64,000 bases of DNA from Mycolicibacterium flavescens (GTDB lineage Bacteria; Actinomycetota; Actinomycetes; Mycobacteriales; Mycobacteriaceae): NCBI RefSeq assembly GCF_001722335.1, contig NZ_MIHA01000015.1, positions 62,001-126,000 on the forward strand, written 5' to 3'. Position 1 is the stretch's first letter, and the number at the start of each line of letters is the position of its first letter. Both the position numbers and the translations under genes were made by a program. Of this stretch, positions 20,802 through 30,599 are shown piece after piece. Under the pieces are notes generated by a model. That model searched no databases, had not been told where the DNA came from, and saw nothing but the letters and a program-made list of their open reading frames with translations.

Positions 20802-21746
20802 ATGCCCCCACCGGCTCCGTCGGTCGTCCGCATCGACGGACCTTGGCGGCATCGGGAGGTGCACGCCAACGGAATTCGCTTCCACGTCGTCGAAGCGGAG
20901 TCAGACGGCGCGCGGCCCTCCCCCGAGCGGCCGCTGGTCATTCTGCTGCACGGGTTCGGTTCGTTCTGGTGGTCGTGGCGCCACCAGTTGCGCGGGCTGA
21001 CCGGCGCCCGGGTCGTCGCTGTCGACCTGCGCGGCTACGGGGGCAGCGACAAACCGCCGCGCGGCTATGACGGCTGGACCCTGGCCGGCGACACCGCGGG
21101 CCTGGTCCGCGCGCTCGGGCACAAGAGCGCAACGCTGGTCGGGCACGCCGACGGCGGGTTGGTGTGCTGGGCGACCGCGGTGCTGCATCCGCGCGCGGTG
21201 GAGGCGATCGCGGTGGTCAGCTCACCGCATCCGGTGGCGCTGCGGGCCTCGGCGCTGCGGCGGCGCGATCAGGGGCGCGCGCTGCTGCCGTCGATGCTGC
21301 GCTACCAGGTGCCGCGGTGGCCCGAGCGGGTGCTGACCCGACGCAACGCCGAGGAACTCGAACGCCTGGTGCGCAGCCGGGCGGGCGCGGAATGGGTTGG
21401 TACCGAGGACTTCTCACGAACCGTCGAGCATCTGCGCACGGCGATCCAGATTCCCGGCGCCGCGCATTCGGCGTTGGAGTATCAGCGCTGGGCGGTGCGC
21501 AGTCAGCTGCGCGGTGAGGGGCGACGCTTCATGCGGTTGATGAAGCGGCCGATCGGCGTGCCGGTGCTGCACATGCGCGGCGAGCATGACCCGTATGTGC
21601 TCGCCGACCCGGTGTACCGCACTCAGCACTACGCCCCGCGCGGCCGGTACGTATCCATCTCCGGCGCCGGTCATTTCGCTCACGAAGAGGCGCCGGAGGC
21701 GGTCACCGAGCAGCTGAACCGTTTCGTCGGGCAGGTCTACGGCTAG
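20802..21746 (+). CDS. ephE: Alpha/beta hydrolase, epoxide hydrolase EphE-like
   Basis: A 314-aa alpha/beta hydrolase. The oxyanion-hole motif is LLHGFGSFWWSWRHQL. The nucleophile elbow reads VGHADGGLVCW, with Asp as nucleophile, as in epoxide hydrolases rather than esterases. The acid region HDPYVL and the catalytic His GAGHFAHEEAP follow. This agrees with M. tuberculosis EphE (Rv3670). It likely opens epoxides of lipids or xenobiotics. It shares its CTAG stop with the convergent marP. Confidence 0.88.
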   Translation: MPPPAPSVVRIDGPWRHREVHANGIRFHVVEAESDGARPSPERPLVILLHGFGSFWWSWRHQLRGLTGARVVAVDLRGYGGSDKPPRGYDGWTLAGDTAGLVRALGHKSATLVGHADGGLVCWATAVLHPRAVEAIAVVSSPHPVALRASALRRRDQGRALLPSMLRYQVPRWPERVLTRRNAEELERLVRSRAGAEWVGTEDFSRTVEHLRTAIQIPGAAHSALEYQRWAVRSQLRGEGRRFMRLMKRPIGVPVLHMRGEHDPYVLADPVYRTQHYAPRGRYVSISGAGHFAHEEAPEAVTEQLNRFVGQVYG

Positions 21747-22930
21747 GTGATGCAGGCGCCGGTCGGCACCGGCTGGGTGTCACCGAGCTTGGTGAGTTGC
21801 TGCGACACCTCGTTGGTGGTCAGCACGAAACCGGTGTCGGCGTCGTCGACGGCCGCGCCGAACACCACGCCGAGTACCCGGCCTTCCCGGTCGATCATCG
21901 GACCACCCGAGTTACCTTGGCGCACACTGCCTCTGATCGTGTACACCTCCCGCTCGACCGTGGTGGTGCGGTAGATGTCGGGCCCGCTGAGCTCGATGAT
22001 CTCGCGGACGCGGGCCGGTGTGGCGACGAAGTTGCCGCCGCCGGGGTAGCCCATCACGACGGCGTCGGTGCCGGTGGTCGCCGGGGTTTCGGCGAACTGC
22101 AGCGGCGCCGACGGCAAATTGGGGACGTCGAGGATCGAGATGTCGGCCTGCGGGTCGTAGGACACGACGACCGCGTCGTAGCTCTGGCCGTCGACCTCGA
22201 CGGTGACGCTCTCCGAGCCGGCGACCACGTGCGCGTTGGACATGACGCGGTTGGGTGCCGCGACGAACCCGGTGCCCTCGAGCACCTTCTGGCAGCCGGG
22301 CGCCACCCCGCGGATCTTGACGACGCTGGGTCGGGTGGCGGCGACGACGGGGTCGGCGGCCAGCGCGGCGTCCGGGGCGTCGACAGCGACGATCGGGGTG
22401 CGCCCGAACGGCTGCAGCACGTCGGGCAGACCCGAGGTGTCCAGCAGCGCCGACAGCCGGGTCGGCACGGACCGCAACCAGTCCGGTGCGACGCCGTCGA
22501 CCTCCTTGAGCACTTTCGAACCGCGCACGGCCGCAGCGAGGTTGGGCTGGTCGGACGTCTGCAGCGGGTAGGTCAGCATCCACGCGGCGACCAGCACCGC
22601 GACGATCTGGATGGCGACGCCGATCAGTGAGTCGACCGAGCGCAGCGTGCGGTTGCGGATCGCGCTGCGCACCGCGCGGCCCAGCACCACACCGGCGATC
22701 TCACCGACCACCACCAGCGCCAGAATCAGAAACAGCGTGACGAACAGCTTGGTGCGGGGGCCGTCGATGTTGGCGACAAGATGCGGCGCCAGCAGCACAC
22801 CGGCGACCGCGCCCAGCACCACCCCGAGGAACGACAGCATCGAACCCAGCGCGCCCGAGCGCCACCCCGAGATGCCGGCGACGAACGCGATGCCGAGGAC
22901 GATCAGGTCGACCCACTGAGACGATGTCAT
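21743..22930 (-). CDS. marP: Membrane-anchored periplasmic serine protease MarP
   Basis: A 395-aa protein with four N-terminal transmembrane helices (colicin V-like domain) and a periplasmic S1 protease domain: NAHVVAGSESV (His), DPQADISILDV (Asp), RQGNSGGPMID (Ser). The family is MarP (Rv3671c), needed for acid and oxidative stress resistance, which processes the peptidoglycan hydrolase RipA. The disulfide-forming Cys of the protease domain is present in GCQK, with a second in the C-terminal GACIT. Start ATG 22930 overlaps the Nudix stop (ATGA). Confidence 0.95.
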   Translation of the reverse strand: MTSSQWVDLIVLGIAFVAGISGWRSGALGSMLSFLGVVLGAVAGVLLAPHLVANIDGPRTKLFVTLFLILALVVVGEIAGVVLGRAVRSAIRNRTLRSVDSLIGVAIQIVAVLVAAWMLTYPLQTSDQPNLAAAVRGSKVLKEVDGVAPDWLRSVPTRLSALLDTSGLPDVLQPFGRTPIVAVDAPDAALAADPVVAATRPSVVKIRGVAPGCQKVLEGTGFVAAPNRVMSNAHVVAGSESVTVEVDGQSYDAVVVSYDPQADISILDVPNLPSAPLQFAETPATTGTDAVVMGYPGGGNFVATPARVREIIELSGPDIYRTTTVEREVYTIRGSVRQGNSGGPMIDREGRVLGVVFGAAVDDADTGFVLTTNEVSQQLTKLGDTQPVPTGACIT

Positions 22931-23709
22931 GGTTGTGCAACACCGTAACCGTCTTGGCCGCCGACGAGCGCCATTGCGTCGTCCAGTTCGCGCACGTCGT
23001 CGGTGTTCCACGGTTGCGCCCACCCGGCCACGTCGAGCATCGCCGAGATCACCTGGCCGGTGAATCCCCACACCAGCATCTCGTTGAGCAGGAACGCCGG
23101 GCCGGCGAACCGGCGGGTGTTGGCGCTGCGATACACCATGATCCGGTTCTCCGGGTTGATGAACGCGCGCAACGGCACCCGGGCCACGATCGCGGTCTCG
23201 GCCTCGTCGACGACCGCGACCGGACCGGGATCCGGGGAGTACGCCAGCACCGGCACCACGTGGAACCCGGACGGCGGGATGAACAGTCGCTCCAGCGTGG
23301 CCAGCGGGCTCAGCCGCATGGTGTCGACACCGGTCTCCTCGTTGGCTTCACGCAGCGCGGTCTGCACCGGGCTGTCATCACCCGGGTCCACGGCGCCGCC
23401 GGGGAACGCGGCCTGACCGGCGTGGTGGCGCAGCGTCGAGGCGCGGACGGTGACCAGCAGGTCGGCGTCCTCGGGAGGCCCGCCGGTCGGCGAGTCCGGC
23501 GGCCCGGAGAACAGCACCAGCACCGCGGCCTCACGTCCGGCCGGCGGGGCGCCGAGCTTGTCGCGTTCGGCGGTGACCATGGCGAACACCTCGGGCGGCA
23601 CCCGCCGCCGATACGCCTGCTTGACGTCGGAGGCGTTGTCCAGCAGCGGTTTGAGCCAGGACGGCGCGGCGCCGGGATCCAGGCCGCTGCCCTCGCTGAC
23701 CCAACTCAC
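22927..23709 (-). CDS. Nudix hydrolase, CoA pyrophosphatase type (Rv3672c)
   Basis: A 260-aa protein with the Nudix box GGAVDPGDDSPVQTALREAN followed by EETG. The spacing and the N-terminal PPEVFAMVTAERDKLGAPPAGREAAVLVL are those of CoA/acyl-CoA diphosphatases (NudL/YeaB-like). It probably hydrolyses CoA or its derivatives to 3',5'-ADP and phosphopantetheine. Its 4-nt overlaps with marP and with the thioredoxin-like gene put it in one operon. Confidence 0.87.
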   Translation of the reverse strand: MSWVSEGSGLDPGAAPSWLKPLLDNASDVKQAYRRRVPPEVFAMVTAERDKLGAPPAGREAAVLVLFSGPPDSPTGGPPEDADLLVTVRASTLRHHAGQAAFPGGAVDPGDDSPVQTALREANEETGVDTMRLSPLATLERLFIPPSGFHVVPVLAYSPDPGPVAVVDEAETAIVARVPLRAFINPENRIMVYRSANTRRFAGPAFLLNEMLVWGFTGQVISAMLDVAGWAQPWNTDDVRELDDAMALVGGQDGYGVAQP

Positions 23710-24368
23710 CCGGGGGCTCCTATCTGTGGGTTCACCACGGCGGCGATCTCGTCGGCGCTGGTGAACGCGCGCGGCAGGACGTCGGCCACGCTACCGTCCG
23801 CGCGCAACACGACGGTGGCAGGCATGACGTTGGGTACCCGCAGCGCCGCGGCGATCCGGCGCCTGCCGTCCTGCAGCGTCGGCAACTTCACCCCGAGCTC
23901 GGCCAACCGCAGCAGCGCCGCGGTCTCATTCTCGTCCTGGTGGACCGTCAGCACCGTCACCGCGGACCCCATGCGCCGCTGATATTCGGCCAGCGCGGGC
24001 AGTTCCTCGGCGCACGGCGCGCACCAGTAGGCCCACAGGTTGAGCACCACCGCGCGCCCGGCGACGGCCCTGGCGACGTCGACCGGCGCGCCGTCGGACA
24101 CGCATTCCAGCGTGATGCCGCGCAGCGCTTCGGGTCCGGCGCCGGCGCCGGACGCCGGGCACGGCGGCAGGTCGGCGGCGGCCCGCGGACCCGCCAGCGC
24201 TTCGGGGGTGTCGGCGTCGCGCCGGTCGCGCGACTCGCCCGGCTGGGCCGAACCGGGCCGTCCCGCCGGGGTGTCGGCGCCGCGCTGATCCAACTGGTCC
24301 CACAGCGCCCACCCGAGCGCCACCACGACGACGAGCACCACCACGGTCCAGCGGGTCGAAGTGCGCAC
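23706..24368 (-). CDS. Membrane-anchored thioredoxin-like (TlpA/ResA-type) protein (Rv3673c)
   Basis: A 220-aa protein with an N-terminal signal anchor (TRWTVVVLVVVVALGWALW), a Pro/Ala/Asp-rich linker and an extracytoplasmic thioredoxin fold. The redox motif is WAYWCAPCAEEL and the cis-Pro lies in NVMPATVVL. It likely reduces or rearranges disulfides in the envelope, possibly in partners encoded nearby such as MarP. It is cotranscribed with the Nudix and marP genes. Confidence 0.9.
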   Translation of the reverse strand: MRTSTRWTVVVLVVVVALGWALWDQLDQRGADTPAGRPGSAQPGESRDRRDADTPEALAGPRAAADLPPCPASGAGAGPEALRGITLECVSDGAPVDVARAVAGRAVVLNLWAYWCAPCAEELPALAEYQRRMGSAVTVLTVHQDENETAALLRLAELGVKLPTLQDGRRRIAAALRVPNVMPATVVLRADGSVADVLPRAFTSADEIAAVVNPQIGAPG

Positions 24369-24377
24369 GAGGGTGGG

Positions 24378-25160
24378 TTAGAGGCCGGCCAGCGCCAGCA
24401 GGTGCTCGGTCTCCGGCCCCTTCACCAGCGGCGCGGCCTGCAGCGGATCGGTGGGGCCGAGGCCGAACGACGGGCAGTCGGCGGCCAGCACACACACCCC
24501 GCACGCCGGCTTGCGGGCGTGACAGACGCGGCGGCCGTGGAAGATCACCCGATGGCTGAGGTCGGTCCACTCGCTTCGTTCGATCAGCTCGGCGACCGCG
24601 AACTCGACCTTGACGGGGTCCTCCTCCTTGGTCCAGCCCCAGCGGCGCACCAACCGGCCGAAGTGGGTGTCGACCGTGATGCCCGGGATGTCGAAGGCGT
24701 TGCCGAGGATGACGTTGGCGGTCTTGCGGCCGACGCCGGGCAGCGTGACCAGCTCGTCCATCGTCGCGGGCACCTGGCCGTCGAACCGTTCGACGAGCTC
24801 CTGACCCAGCCGGATCAGCGAGTTGGCCTTGTTGCGGTAGAACCCGGTGGGCCGGATCAGCTCCTCGAGTTCGGTGCGGTCGGCCTGCGCGTAGTCCAGC
24901 GCGGTGCGGTACTTCTTGAACAACGCCGGGGTGGTGAGGTTGACCCGCTTGTCGGTGCTCTGGGCCGACAGGATGGTGGCGACGGTCAACTCCAACGGGT
25001 TGGTGAAGTCCAGTTCGCAGTACACATGCGGAAACGCCTGCGCGAGCGTGCGATTCATCCGGCGCGCGCGGCGGACCAGGCCGATACGGGTCTCCCCGTC
25101 CCGGTTCTTGGCACGTTTCACCGTGCGCGGCTTTTTTGCCGACGTCTCGCCCGCGGTCAC
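24378..25160 (-). CDS. nth: Endonuclease III
   Basis: Base-excision-repair DNA glycosylase/AP lyase for oxidised pyrimidines. About 260 aa from GTG 25160 ([15 protein letters not shown]). The helix-hairpin-helix is [15 protein letters not shown] with the catalytic Lys; the catalytic Asp is in [10 protein letters not shown]; the [4Fe-4S] ligands are [17 protein letters not shown]. The N-terminal basic extension is typical of mycobacteria. It lies at the upstream end of the TlpA-Nudix-marP operon. Confidence 0.96.
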   Translation of the reverse strand: MTAGETSAKKPRTVKRAKNRDGETRIGLVRRARRMNRTLAQAFPHVYCELDFTNPLELTVATILSAQSTDKRVNLTTPALFKKYRTALDYAQADRTELEELIRPTGFYRNKANSLIRLGQELVERFDGQVPATMDELVTLPGVGRKTANVILGNAFDIPGITVDTHFGRLVRRWGWTKEEDPVKVEFAVAELIERSEWTDLSHRVIFHGRRVCHARKPACGVCVLAADCPSFGLGPTDPLQAAPLVKGPETEHLLALAGL

Positions 25161-25254
25161 ACAGGCCAGCGTACTGAGACACCCCGACATCGCTACGCGG
25201 ACCGGTGACAATTCGTGATCCCGCTGAGACCTTCGCCGTGTTTACTTCAGCCTT

Positions 25255-25506
25255 GTGTCGTGGTTGCTGGTCGGGTTGATCCCGGGGTTGCTGATGGTGG
25301 CGACTTTCGGGCTGCAGCGACTCGAGGCGGGCCTGCAGCGCGACACGGTCTCGGCGACCGACGTCGCGAAGTTCCTCGAGCAGGTCGGCGCCCAGACGAG
25401 CCCGCAGAAGGCGCCGGTCAGGGCGTCGACGCTGCCGGTGCGCAACTATCCGCCCGCTGCGGTGAATACGGAGTTTCAGCGGACCCGACATGCCGATCGT
25501 GTGTAG
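25255..25506 (+). CDS. Small membrane protein (Rv3675-like)
   Basis: An 83-aa protein from GTG 25255 (MSWLLVGLIPGLLMVATFG) with one N-terminal hydrophobic helix, then DTVSATDVAKFLEQVGAQ. It lies between nth (divergent) and crp, as Rv3675 does. Homologs are longer in M. tuberculosis (about 125 aa). Function is unknown. Confidence 0.65.
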   Translation: MSWLLVGLIPGLLMVATFGLQRLEAGLQRDTVSATDVAKFLEQVGAQTSPQKAPVRASTLPVRNYPPAAVNTEFQRTRHADRV

Positions 25507-25594
25507 CGTGAGCAGGTCACGAATCCGGGTACCTCTAGACTGATCTCGCTAACCGATAGAGGTCGGCTTCACCCAACAGCTTAAGAGGGGCAAC

Positions 25595-26269
25595 GTGGAC
25601 GAGATCCTGGCGAGGGCCGGAATCTTCCAGGGGGTCGAACCCAGCGCAGTTTCCGCGCTGACCAAGCAATTGCAGCCTGTCGACTTCCCCCGGGGACACA
25701 CCGTGTTCGCCGAGGGCGAGCCCGGGGATCGGCTGTACATCATCATCTCCGGCAAGGTCAAGATCGGCCGCCGGTCGCCGGACGGCCGGGAGAACCTGCT
25801 GACGATCATGGGCCCGTCGGACATGTTCGGCGAGCTGTCGATCTTCGACCCGGGTCCCCGCACGTCGAGCGCCACCACGATCACCGAGGTGCGCGCCGTG
25901 TCGATGGACCGCGACGCGCTGCGCGCCTGGATCGCCGACCGGCCCGAGATCGCCGAGCAGTTGCTGCGGGTGCTGGCCCGCCGGTTGCGGCGCACCAACA
26001 ACAACCTGGCCGACCTGATCTTCACCGACGTGCCCGGCCGGGTGGCCAAGCAGCTTCTGCAGCTGGCGCAGCGGTTCGGCACTCAGGAGGGCGGGGCGCT
26101 GCGCGTGACGCACGACCTGACCCAGGAGGAGATCGCCCAGTTGGTCGGCGCGTCGCGCGAAACCGTCAACAAGGCGCTCGCCGACTTCGCGCACCGCGGG
26201 TGGATCCGCCTGGAGGGCAAGAGCGTGTTGATCAGCGACAGCGAGCGGCTGGCCCGCCGAGCCCGATAG
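25595..26269 (+). CDS. crp: cAMP receptor protein family regulator
   Basis: A 224-aa Crp/Fnr transcription factor from GTG 25595, behind GAGGGG. The N-terminal cyclic-nucleotide domain includes [15 protein letters not shown] and [19 protein letters not shown] (the phosphate-binding cassette). A dimerisation helix and the winged [23 protein letters not shown] follow. It matches Rv3676 in length and sequence character. It is likely to act on TGTGA-N6-TCACA sites and respond to cAMP from cyclases such as the one at 1043-2668. Confidence 0.95.
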   Translation: MDEILARAGIFQGVEPSAVSALTKQLQPVDFPRGHTVFAEGEPGDRLYIIISGKVKIGRRSPDGRENLLTIMGPSDMFGELSIFDPGPRTSSATTITEVRAVSMDRDALRAWIADRPEIAEQLLRVLARRLRRTNNNLADLIFTDVPGRVAKQLLQLAQRFGTQEGGALRVTHDLTQEEIAQLVGASRETVNKALADFAHRGWIRLEGKSVLISDSERLARRAR

Positions 26270-26317
26270 CGATTTGGGTGTAGTTGGTGGCGCTCAGCGC
26301 ATCCGACTACACCGAAA

Positions 26318-27037
26318 TCACCCGCGCAGGTAGTCGAGCTGCGCCTGCACGCTCCATTCCGCGACATCCCACAGCTTCTCGTCGACGTCGGTGTAGACGT
26401 GTTCGACGACCTGGCGGGTGGTGGCGTCGTCACCGAGTTCCCGCAGCGCCGCCCGGACCTGTTCGAGCCGCTCGTCGCGGTGCTGCAGATACATCGCGCT
26501 GACCGCTTCGAGGTCCTCGAGGTCGGGGCCGTGCCCGGGCAGCACCGTGCGACGGCCCAGCCCGCGTAGCCGGCGCAGCGAGTCCAGGTAGGCGGCCAGG
26601 CTGCCGTCCTCTTTGTCGATCACGGTGGTGCCGCGGCCGAGCACGGTGTCGGCGGTCAGCACCGCGTCGTCGAGCACGAACGACACCGAGTCCGCGGTGT
26701 GCCCGGGGGTGGCCATCACCGTGATCCGCAGGCCCGCGGCGTCGATCGTCTCACCGTCGGTGAGCGGTCCGCCGAGCCCGCGCAGGAAACCGCTGCCGAC
26801 CGACCGGACCACCGCGCCGGTGCGGTCCACGATCTTGTCGATCGCGCCGGTGTGGTCCTCGTGTTTGTGGCTGATCAACACCAACGGGATCGGGCCCAGT
26901 TCGGCGATGCGCGCGATGTGTTCGTCGTCGTCGGGGCCCGGGTCGACGACGACCATCTCGTCGCTGCCCGGCCCGCGCAGCACCCAGGTGTTGGTGCCCT
27001 CGAGCGTCATCAGGCCGGGGTTGTCGCACAGCAGCAC
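26318..27037 (-). CDS. Metallo-beta-lactamase-fold hydrolase (Rv3677c, LACTB2-like)
   Basis: An MBL-fold hydrolase with the zinc motif SHKHEDHTGAID (HxHxDH), then ATPGHTADS and LPGHGPDLED, and a C-terminal helical domain. It resembles LACTB2-type nucleases/thioesterases. GTG 27037 is the first ordinary start. Homology-like sequence (LEHPAYGLLRPVTDTA) continues upstream in frame to a CTG at 27088, just past the ridA-like stop, so the true start may be there. It probably belongs to the same operon as the RidA and DUF4177 genes. Confidence 0.85.
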   Translation of the reverse strand: MLLCDNPGLMTLEGTNTWVLRGPGSDEMVVVDPGPDDDEHIARIAELGPIPLVLISHKHEDHTGAIDKIVDRTGAVVRSVGSGFLRGLGGPLTDGETIDAAGLRITVMATPGHTADSVSFVLDDAVLTADTVLGRGTTVIDKEDGSLAAYLDSLRRLRGLGRRTVLPGHGPDLEDLEAVSAMYLQHRDERLEQVRAALRELGDDATTRQVVEHVYTDVDEKLWDVAEWSVQAQLDYLRG

Positions 27038-27090
27038 CGACGCGGTGTCGGTGACCGGTCGCAGCAGTCCGTACGCGGGATGTTCCAGGG

Positions 27091-27546
27091 CTACCGGACC
27101 TCGACAATCAGCTCGACCTCGACCGGCGCGTCGCGCGGCAACTCCGAAACCCCGACCGCCGACCGGGCGTGCGCGCCGGCTTCGCCGAACACCTCACCCA
27201 GCAGTTCCGAGGCACCGTTGACCACACCCGGTTGTCCGTTGAAGCCGGGCGCAGACGCGACGAAGCCGACCACCTTGACCACCCGGGTCACCGCGTCGAT
27301 GCCGACCAGCGAGTGCACCGCCGCCAGCGCGTTGAGCGCGCACACGCGGGCCAGACCGTGGGCCTCTTCCGCGGTGACGGCCGCGCCGACCTTGCCGGTG
27401 GCCGGCAGCTCACCGCCCTGGATCGGCAACTGGCCCGCGGTGTAGACGAGATTCCCGGTCCGCACCGCGGGCACGTACGCCGCCAGCGGCGCGACCACCT
27501 CGGGCAGTTCGATGCCGAGTTCGGTCAGCCGCGAGGAGACACTCAC
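27091..27546 (-). CDS. RidA/YjgF-family protein (Rv3678c)
   Basis: A 151-aa protein from GTG 27546 (VSVSSRLTELGIELPEV). It is a RidA-type chorismate-mutase-like fold; members hydrolyse reactive enamines and imines. The C-terminal PRDAPVEVELIVEVR holds the position of the usual substrate-binding Glu, but the conserved Arg of RidA proper is not obvious. This is therefore a divergent YjgF subgroup and the substrate is uncertain. The GTGA overlap with the DUF4177 gene shows coupling. Confidence 0.82.
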   Translation of the reverse strand: MSVSSRLTELGIELPEVVAPLAAYVPAVRTGNLVYTAGQLPIQGGELPATGKVGAAVTAEEAHGLARVCALNALAAVHSLVGIDAVTRVVKVVGFVASAPGFNGQPGVVNGASELLGEVFGEAGAHARSAVGVSELPRDAPVEVELIVEVR

Positions 27547-27704
27547 TTCGGCCGTTTCAGGTAGGCGACGTGCTGCTCGCCGGTCGGGCCCGGCAGCACC
27601 GAGACCAGCTCCCAACCGTCTTCACCCCACTGGTCCAGGATCTGCTTGGTGGCGTGGGTCAACAGCGGGACGGTGGCGTACTCCCACCGGGTCGGTTCGG
27701 TCAT
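27543..27704 (-). CDS. DUF4177 small protein (Rv3678A-like)
   Basis: A 53-aa protein from ATG 27704: MTEPTRWEYATVPLLTHATK followed by ILDQWGEDGWELVSVLPGP, the typical DUF4177 pattern (WEY...DGWELV). It is cytosolic and of unknown function. It is the first gene of the RidA-MBL operon and diverges from the Get3-like pair. Confidence 0.85.
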   Translation of the reverse strand: MTEPTRWEYATVPLLTHATKQILDQWGEDGWELVSVLPGPTGEQHVAYLKRPK

Positions 27705-27780
27705 GGGCCCGAGCTTATCGGTCACCGGAAGTCCCCCGCGGACCTGCGGAGGTCGAAATCGCTTTAGCTAGCATGCACGG

Positions 27781-28800
27781 GTGGCTTCCACTACCAATGA
27801 CGGTAGATCCGTCGGCTGGCCGTCCCGGTTGAGCAAAGCTCGCCTGCATTTCGTGACCGGCAAGGGCGGCACCGGCAAGTCGACGATCGCCGCCGCGCTG
27901 GCGTTGGCCCTGGCCGCGGGTGGCCGCAAGGTACTTCTCGTGGAAGTCGAAGGGCGCCAAGGCATTGCGCAGCTGTTCGACGTGCCGCCACTGCCCTACC
28001 AGGAGGTCAAGATCGCGACCGCCGAGGGCGGCGGTCAGGTCAACGCGCTGGCCATCGACACCGAGGCCGCGTTCCTCGAGTACCTCGAGATGTTCTACAA
28101 CCTCGGGCTGGCCGGGCGCGCGATGCGTCGCATCGGGGCCGTCGAGTTCGCGACCACGATCGCGCCCGGCCTGCGCGACGTGCTGCTGACCGGCAAGATC
28201 CGCGAGATCGTCACCCGCGCCGAGAAGGGCAAGCAACCGGTGTACGACGCGATCGTCGTCGACTCGCCGCCCACCGGTCGCATCGCCCGGTTCCTCGACG
28301 TCACCAAGGCCGTCTCGGACCTGGCCAAGGGCGGCCCGGTGCACGGGCAGGCCGAGAGCGTGGTCAAGGTGCTGCACTCGGACCTGACCGCGATCCATCT
28401 GGTCACCCTGCTGGAGGCGCTGCCGATCCAGGAGACGCTCGAGGCCATCGACGAACTGCGCGACCTCGGCCTGCCCATCGGCAGCGTCATCGTCAACCGC
28501 AACATCCCGGCGTACCTGCCGGCCGGTGCGCTCACCAAGGCCGCCGAAGGCGACGTCGACGCCGACGCTGTCCGCGCCGGACTCGACGAAGTCGGAATAT
28601 CGCTGTCCGACAACGATTTCGCCGGACTGCTCACCGAGACCATCCAGCACGCCACCCGGATCCAGGCACGCGCCGAGAGCGCCGAGCAACTCGATGCGCT
28701 CGACGTGCCGCGACTGCAACTGCCGCAGATCGCCGACGGCGTCGACCTCGGGAGCCTCTACGAACTCGCAGAAGAACTCGAACGCCAGGGGGTCCGCTAG
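27781..28800 (+). CDS. ArsA/Get3-like ATPase, first subunit (Rv3679)
   Basis: A 339-aa P-loop ATPase from GTG 27781. It has a deviant Walker [17 protein letters not shown], a switch-I-like region [18 protein letters not shown] and [13 protein letters not shown] (A-loop side). The mycobacterial pair Rv3679/Rv3680 forms a Get3-like complex. It overlaps the next gene by one base (TAGTG), so the two are made together. The role is inferred as handling tail-anchored or membrane-client proteins; arsenite transport is unlikely because no pump gene is present. Confidence 0.88.
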   Translation: MASTTNDGRSVGWPSRLSKARLHFVTGKGGTGKSTIAAALALALAAGGRKVLLVEVEGRQGIAQLFDVPPLPYQEVKIATAEGGGQVNALAIDTEAAFLEYLEMFYNLGLAGRAMRRIGAVEFATTIAPGLRDVLLTGKIREIVTRAEKGKQPVYDAIVVDSPPTGRIARFLDVTKAVSDLAKGGPVHGQAESVVKVLHSDLTAIHLVTLLEALPIQETLEAIDELRDLGLPIGSVIVNRNIPAYLPAGALTKAAEGDVDADAVRAGLDEVGISLSDNDFAGLLTETIQHATRIQARAESAEQLDALDVPRLQLPQIADGVDLGSLYELAEELERQGVR

Positions 28801-29933
28801 TGAGCGCCACACCGCCGGCCCTGGACATGGGCTCGATTCTCAAGGACACCTCCAACCGGGTGGTGGTGTGCTGCGGCGCGGGCGGCGTCGGCAAGACGAC
28901 CACCGCCGCGTCGATGGCGTTGCGCGCCGCCGAGTACGGCCGCACGGTCGTCGTGCTGACCATCGACCCGGCCAAGCGCCTCGCCCAGGCGCTCGGCATC
29001 AAGGACCTCGGCAACACCCCGCAGCGGGTGCCGCTGGCGCCCGAGGTCTCCGGCGAACTGCACGCGATGATGCTCGACATGCGCCGCACGTTCGACGAGA
29101 TGGTCATCCAGTACTCGGGACCCGAACGGGCACAAGAGATTCTGGACAACCAGTTCTATCAGACCGTGGCCACCTCGCTGGCGGGCACGCAGGAGTACAT
29201 GGCGATGGAGAAGCTCGGCCAGCTTCTCGGCGAGGACCGGTGGGACCTCGTCGTCGTCGACACCCCGCCGTCGCGCAACGCGCTGGACTTCCTCGACGCC
29301 CCGAAGCGGCTGGGCGGCTTCATGGACAGCCGGCTGTGGAAGCTGCTGCTCGGCCCGGGTCGCGGCTTCGGCCGGCTGGTCACCGGCGCCATGGGCCTGG
29401 CGATGAAGGCGCTGTCAACCGTGCTGGGATCTCAGATGCTCGGTGACGCAGCGGCTTTCGTGCAATCGCTGGATTCGACGTTCGGCGGCTTCCGAGAGAA
29501 GGCGGACCGCACCTACGACCTGCTCAAGCGGCGCGGCACGCAGTTCGTCGTCGTCTCGGCCGCCGAACCGGACGCGCTGCGCGAGGCCTCGTTCTTCGTC
29601 GACCGGCTCTCCGAGGAGCACATGCCGCTGGCCGGGCTCATCCTCAACCGCACCCACCCGATGCTGTCGGAGCTGCACGCCGAGAAGGCGGAGGAAGCCG
29701 CCGAGGAACTCGAGAAGAAGGATCCGGAGTCGCTGCCTGCCGCGGTCCTGCGGATCCACGCCGACCGGGCGCAGATTGCCAAGCGTGAGATCCGGCTGCT
29801 GTCGCGGTTCACCGGCGCCAATCCGCACGTGGCGATCGTGGGGGTTCCGTCGTTGCCGTTCGACGTCTCGGATCTGGATGCGTTGCGGGCGATCGCCGAC
29901 CAGATCACCGGCGAAACGAGCCCGGCGGCCTAG
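28800..29933 (+). CDS. ArsA/Get3-like ATPase, second subunit (Rv3680)
   Basis: A 377-aa partner of the preceding protein. Walker [42 protein letters not shown] (switch II) and [16 protein letters not shown] at the C-terminus are typical of Get3/ArsA. The start GTG 28800 overlaps the previous stop. A helical insert around [20 protein letters not shown] may form the client groove. It is followed by convergent whiB4. Confidence 0.88.
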   Translation: MSATPPALDMGSILKDTSNRVVVCCGAGGVGKTTTAASMALRAAEYGRTVVVLTIDPAKRLAQALGIKDLGNTPQRVPLAPEVSGELHAMMLDMRRTFDEMVIQYSGPERAQEILDNQFYQTVATSLAGTQEYMAMEKLGQLLGEDRWDLVVVDTPPSRNALDFLDAPKRLGGFMDSRLWKLLLGPGRGFGRLVTGAMGLAMKALSTVLGSQMLGDAAAFVQSLDSTFGGFREKADRTYDLLKRRGTQFVVVSAAEPDALREASFFVDRLSEEHMPLAGLILNRTHPMLSELHAEKAEEAAEELEKKDPESLPAAVLRIHADRAQIAKREIRLLSRFTGANPHVAIVGVPSLPFDVSDLDALRAIADQITGETSPAA

Positions 29934-29948
29934 ACCACCGGGCGGGCG

Positions 29949-30305
29949 TCACACCGCGCTGCGGTGCTTGCGCTGGGCGGCGAAGAAGTCGGCCCAGGAG
30001 ACGACCTCGGGGTGCTGCTTGAGGAGGGCGCGGCGCTGACGTTCGGTCATTCCGCCCCAGACGCCGAACTCGACACGGTTGTCGAGGGCGTCGGCCCCGC
30101 ACTCCAGGATGACCGGGCAGTGCCGGCAAATCACCGCGGCCTTGCGCTGGGCGGCGCCTCGGACGAACAGCTCATCGGGATCGGTCTGGCGGCAGCGAGC
30201 CTGCGACACCCAGGCGATGCGGGCCTCGGCCTCAGCACCATGTACGACGCTGCTCGCCGATGACGTCATCGCGGTCCTGCGTGGGGCTGTCCTAGTAGCT
30301 GACAC
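29949..30305 (-). CDS. whiB4: Redox-responsive transcription factor WhiB4
   Basis: A 118-aa WhiB protein holding a [4Fe-4S] cluster through four Cys (ARCRQ, ICRHCPVILEC), followed by the GVWGG turn and a basic C-terminus. I chose GTG 30305 rather than ATG 30269 because it restores the VSATRTAPRRTAM leader and the exact 118-aa length of M. tuberculosis WhiB4. Apo-WhiB4 binds DNA after oxidation and regulates antioxidant genes. The 294-bp gap to ponA2 shows no other gene. Confidence 0.92.
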   Translation of the reverse strand: MSATRTAPRRTAMTSSASSVVHGAEAEARIAWVSQARCRQTDPDELFVRGAAQRKAAVICRHCPVILECGADALDNRVEFGVWGGMTERQRRALLKQHPEVVSWADFFAAQRKHRSAV

Positions 30306-30599
30306 CAGCGTTCCCTTCGATCCAGCCGCCCCCCGGTGCGACCCGGCACGGCGTGTCCTCCGGTGTAGAACGCAGATGCGATCTACGCCACAGTGCAAGG
30401 GGTCAGTGTGACCTGCATCGCACTGTCCGACCAAATTAGATGGTCAAAGGCGTTCTGCGCAATACGTTGAACCCCCCTATTTTGGGACGACCGTGCCGAC
30501 GGGCGGAAAAATTGACGTCCATGCCGTTCGGCACGGTATCCGGATGTGCTGATCGACCATGAGAAGCTGCGATTTTGCGCCGTCGTTAGTCTGTAAGTC

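Noticed and set aside
28800..29933. Arsenical pump ATPase
   Set aside because: Paired ArsA-like genes in mycobacterial core without arsB/arsR neighbours or the metal-binding Cys set fit the Get3-like pair better.
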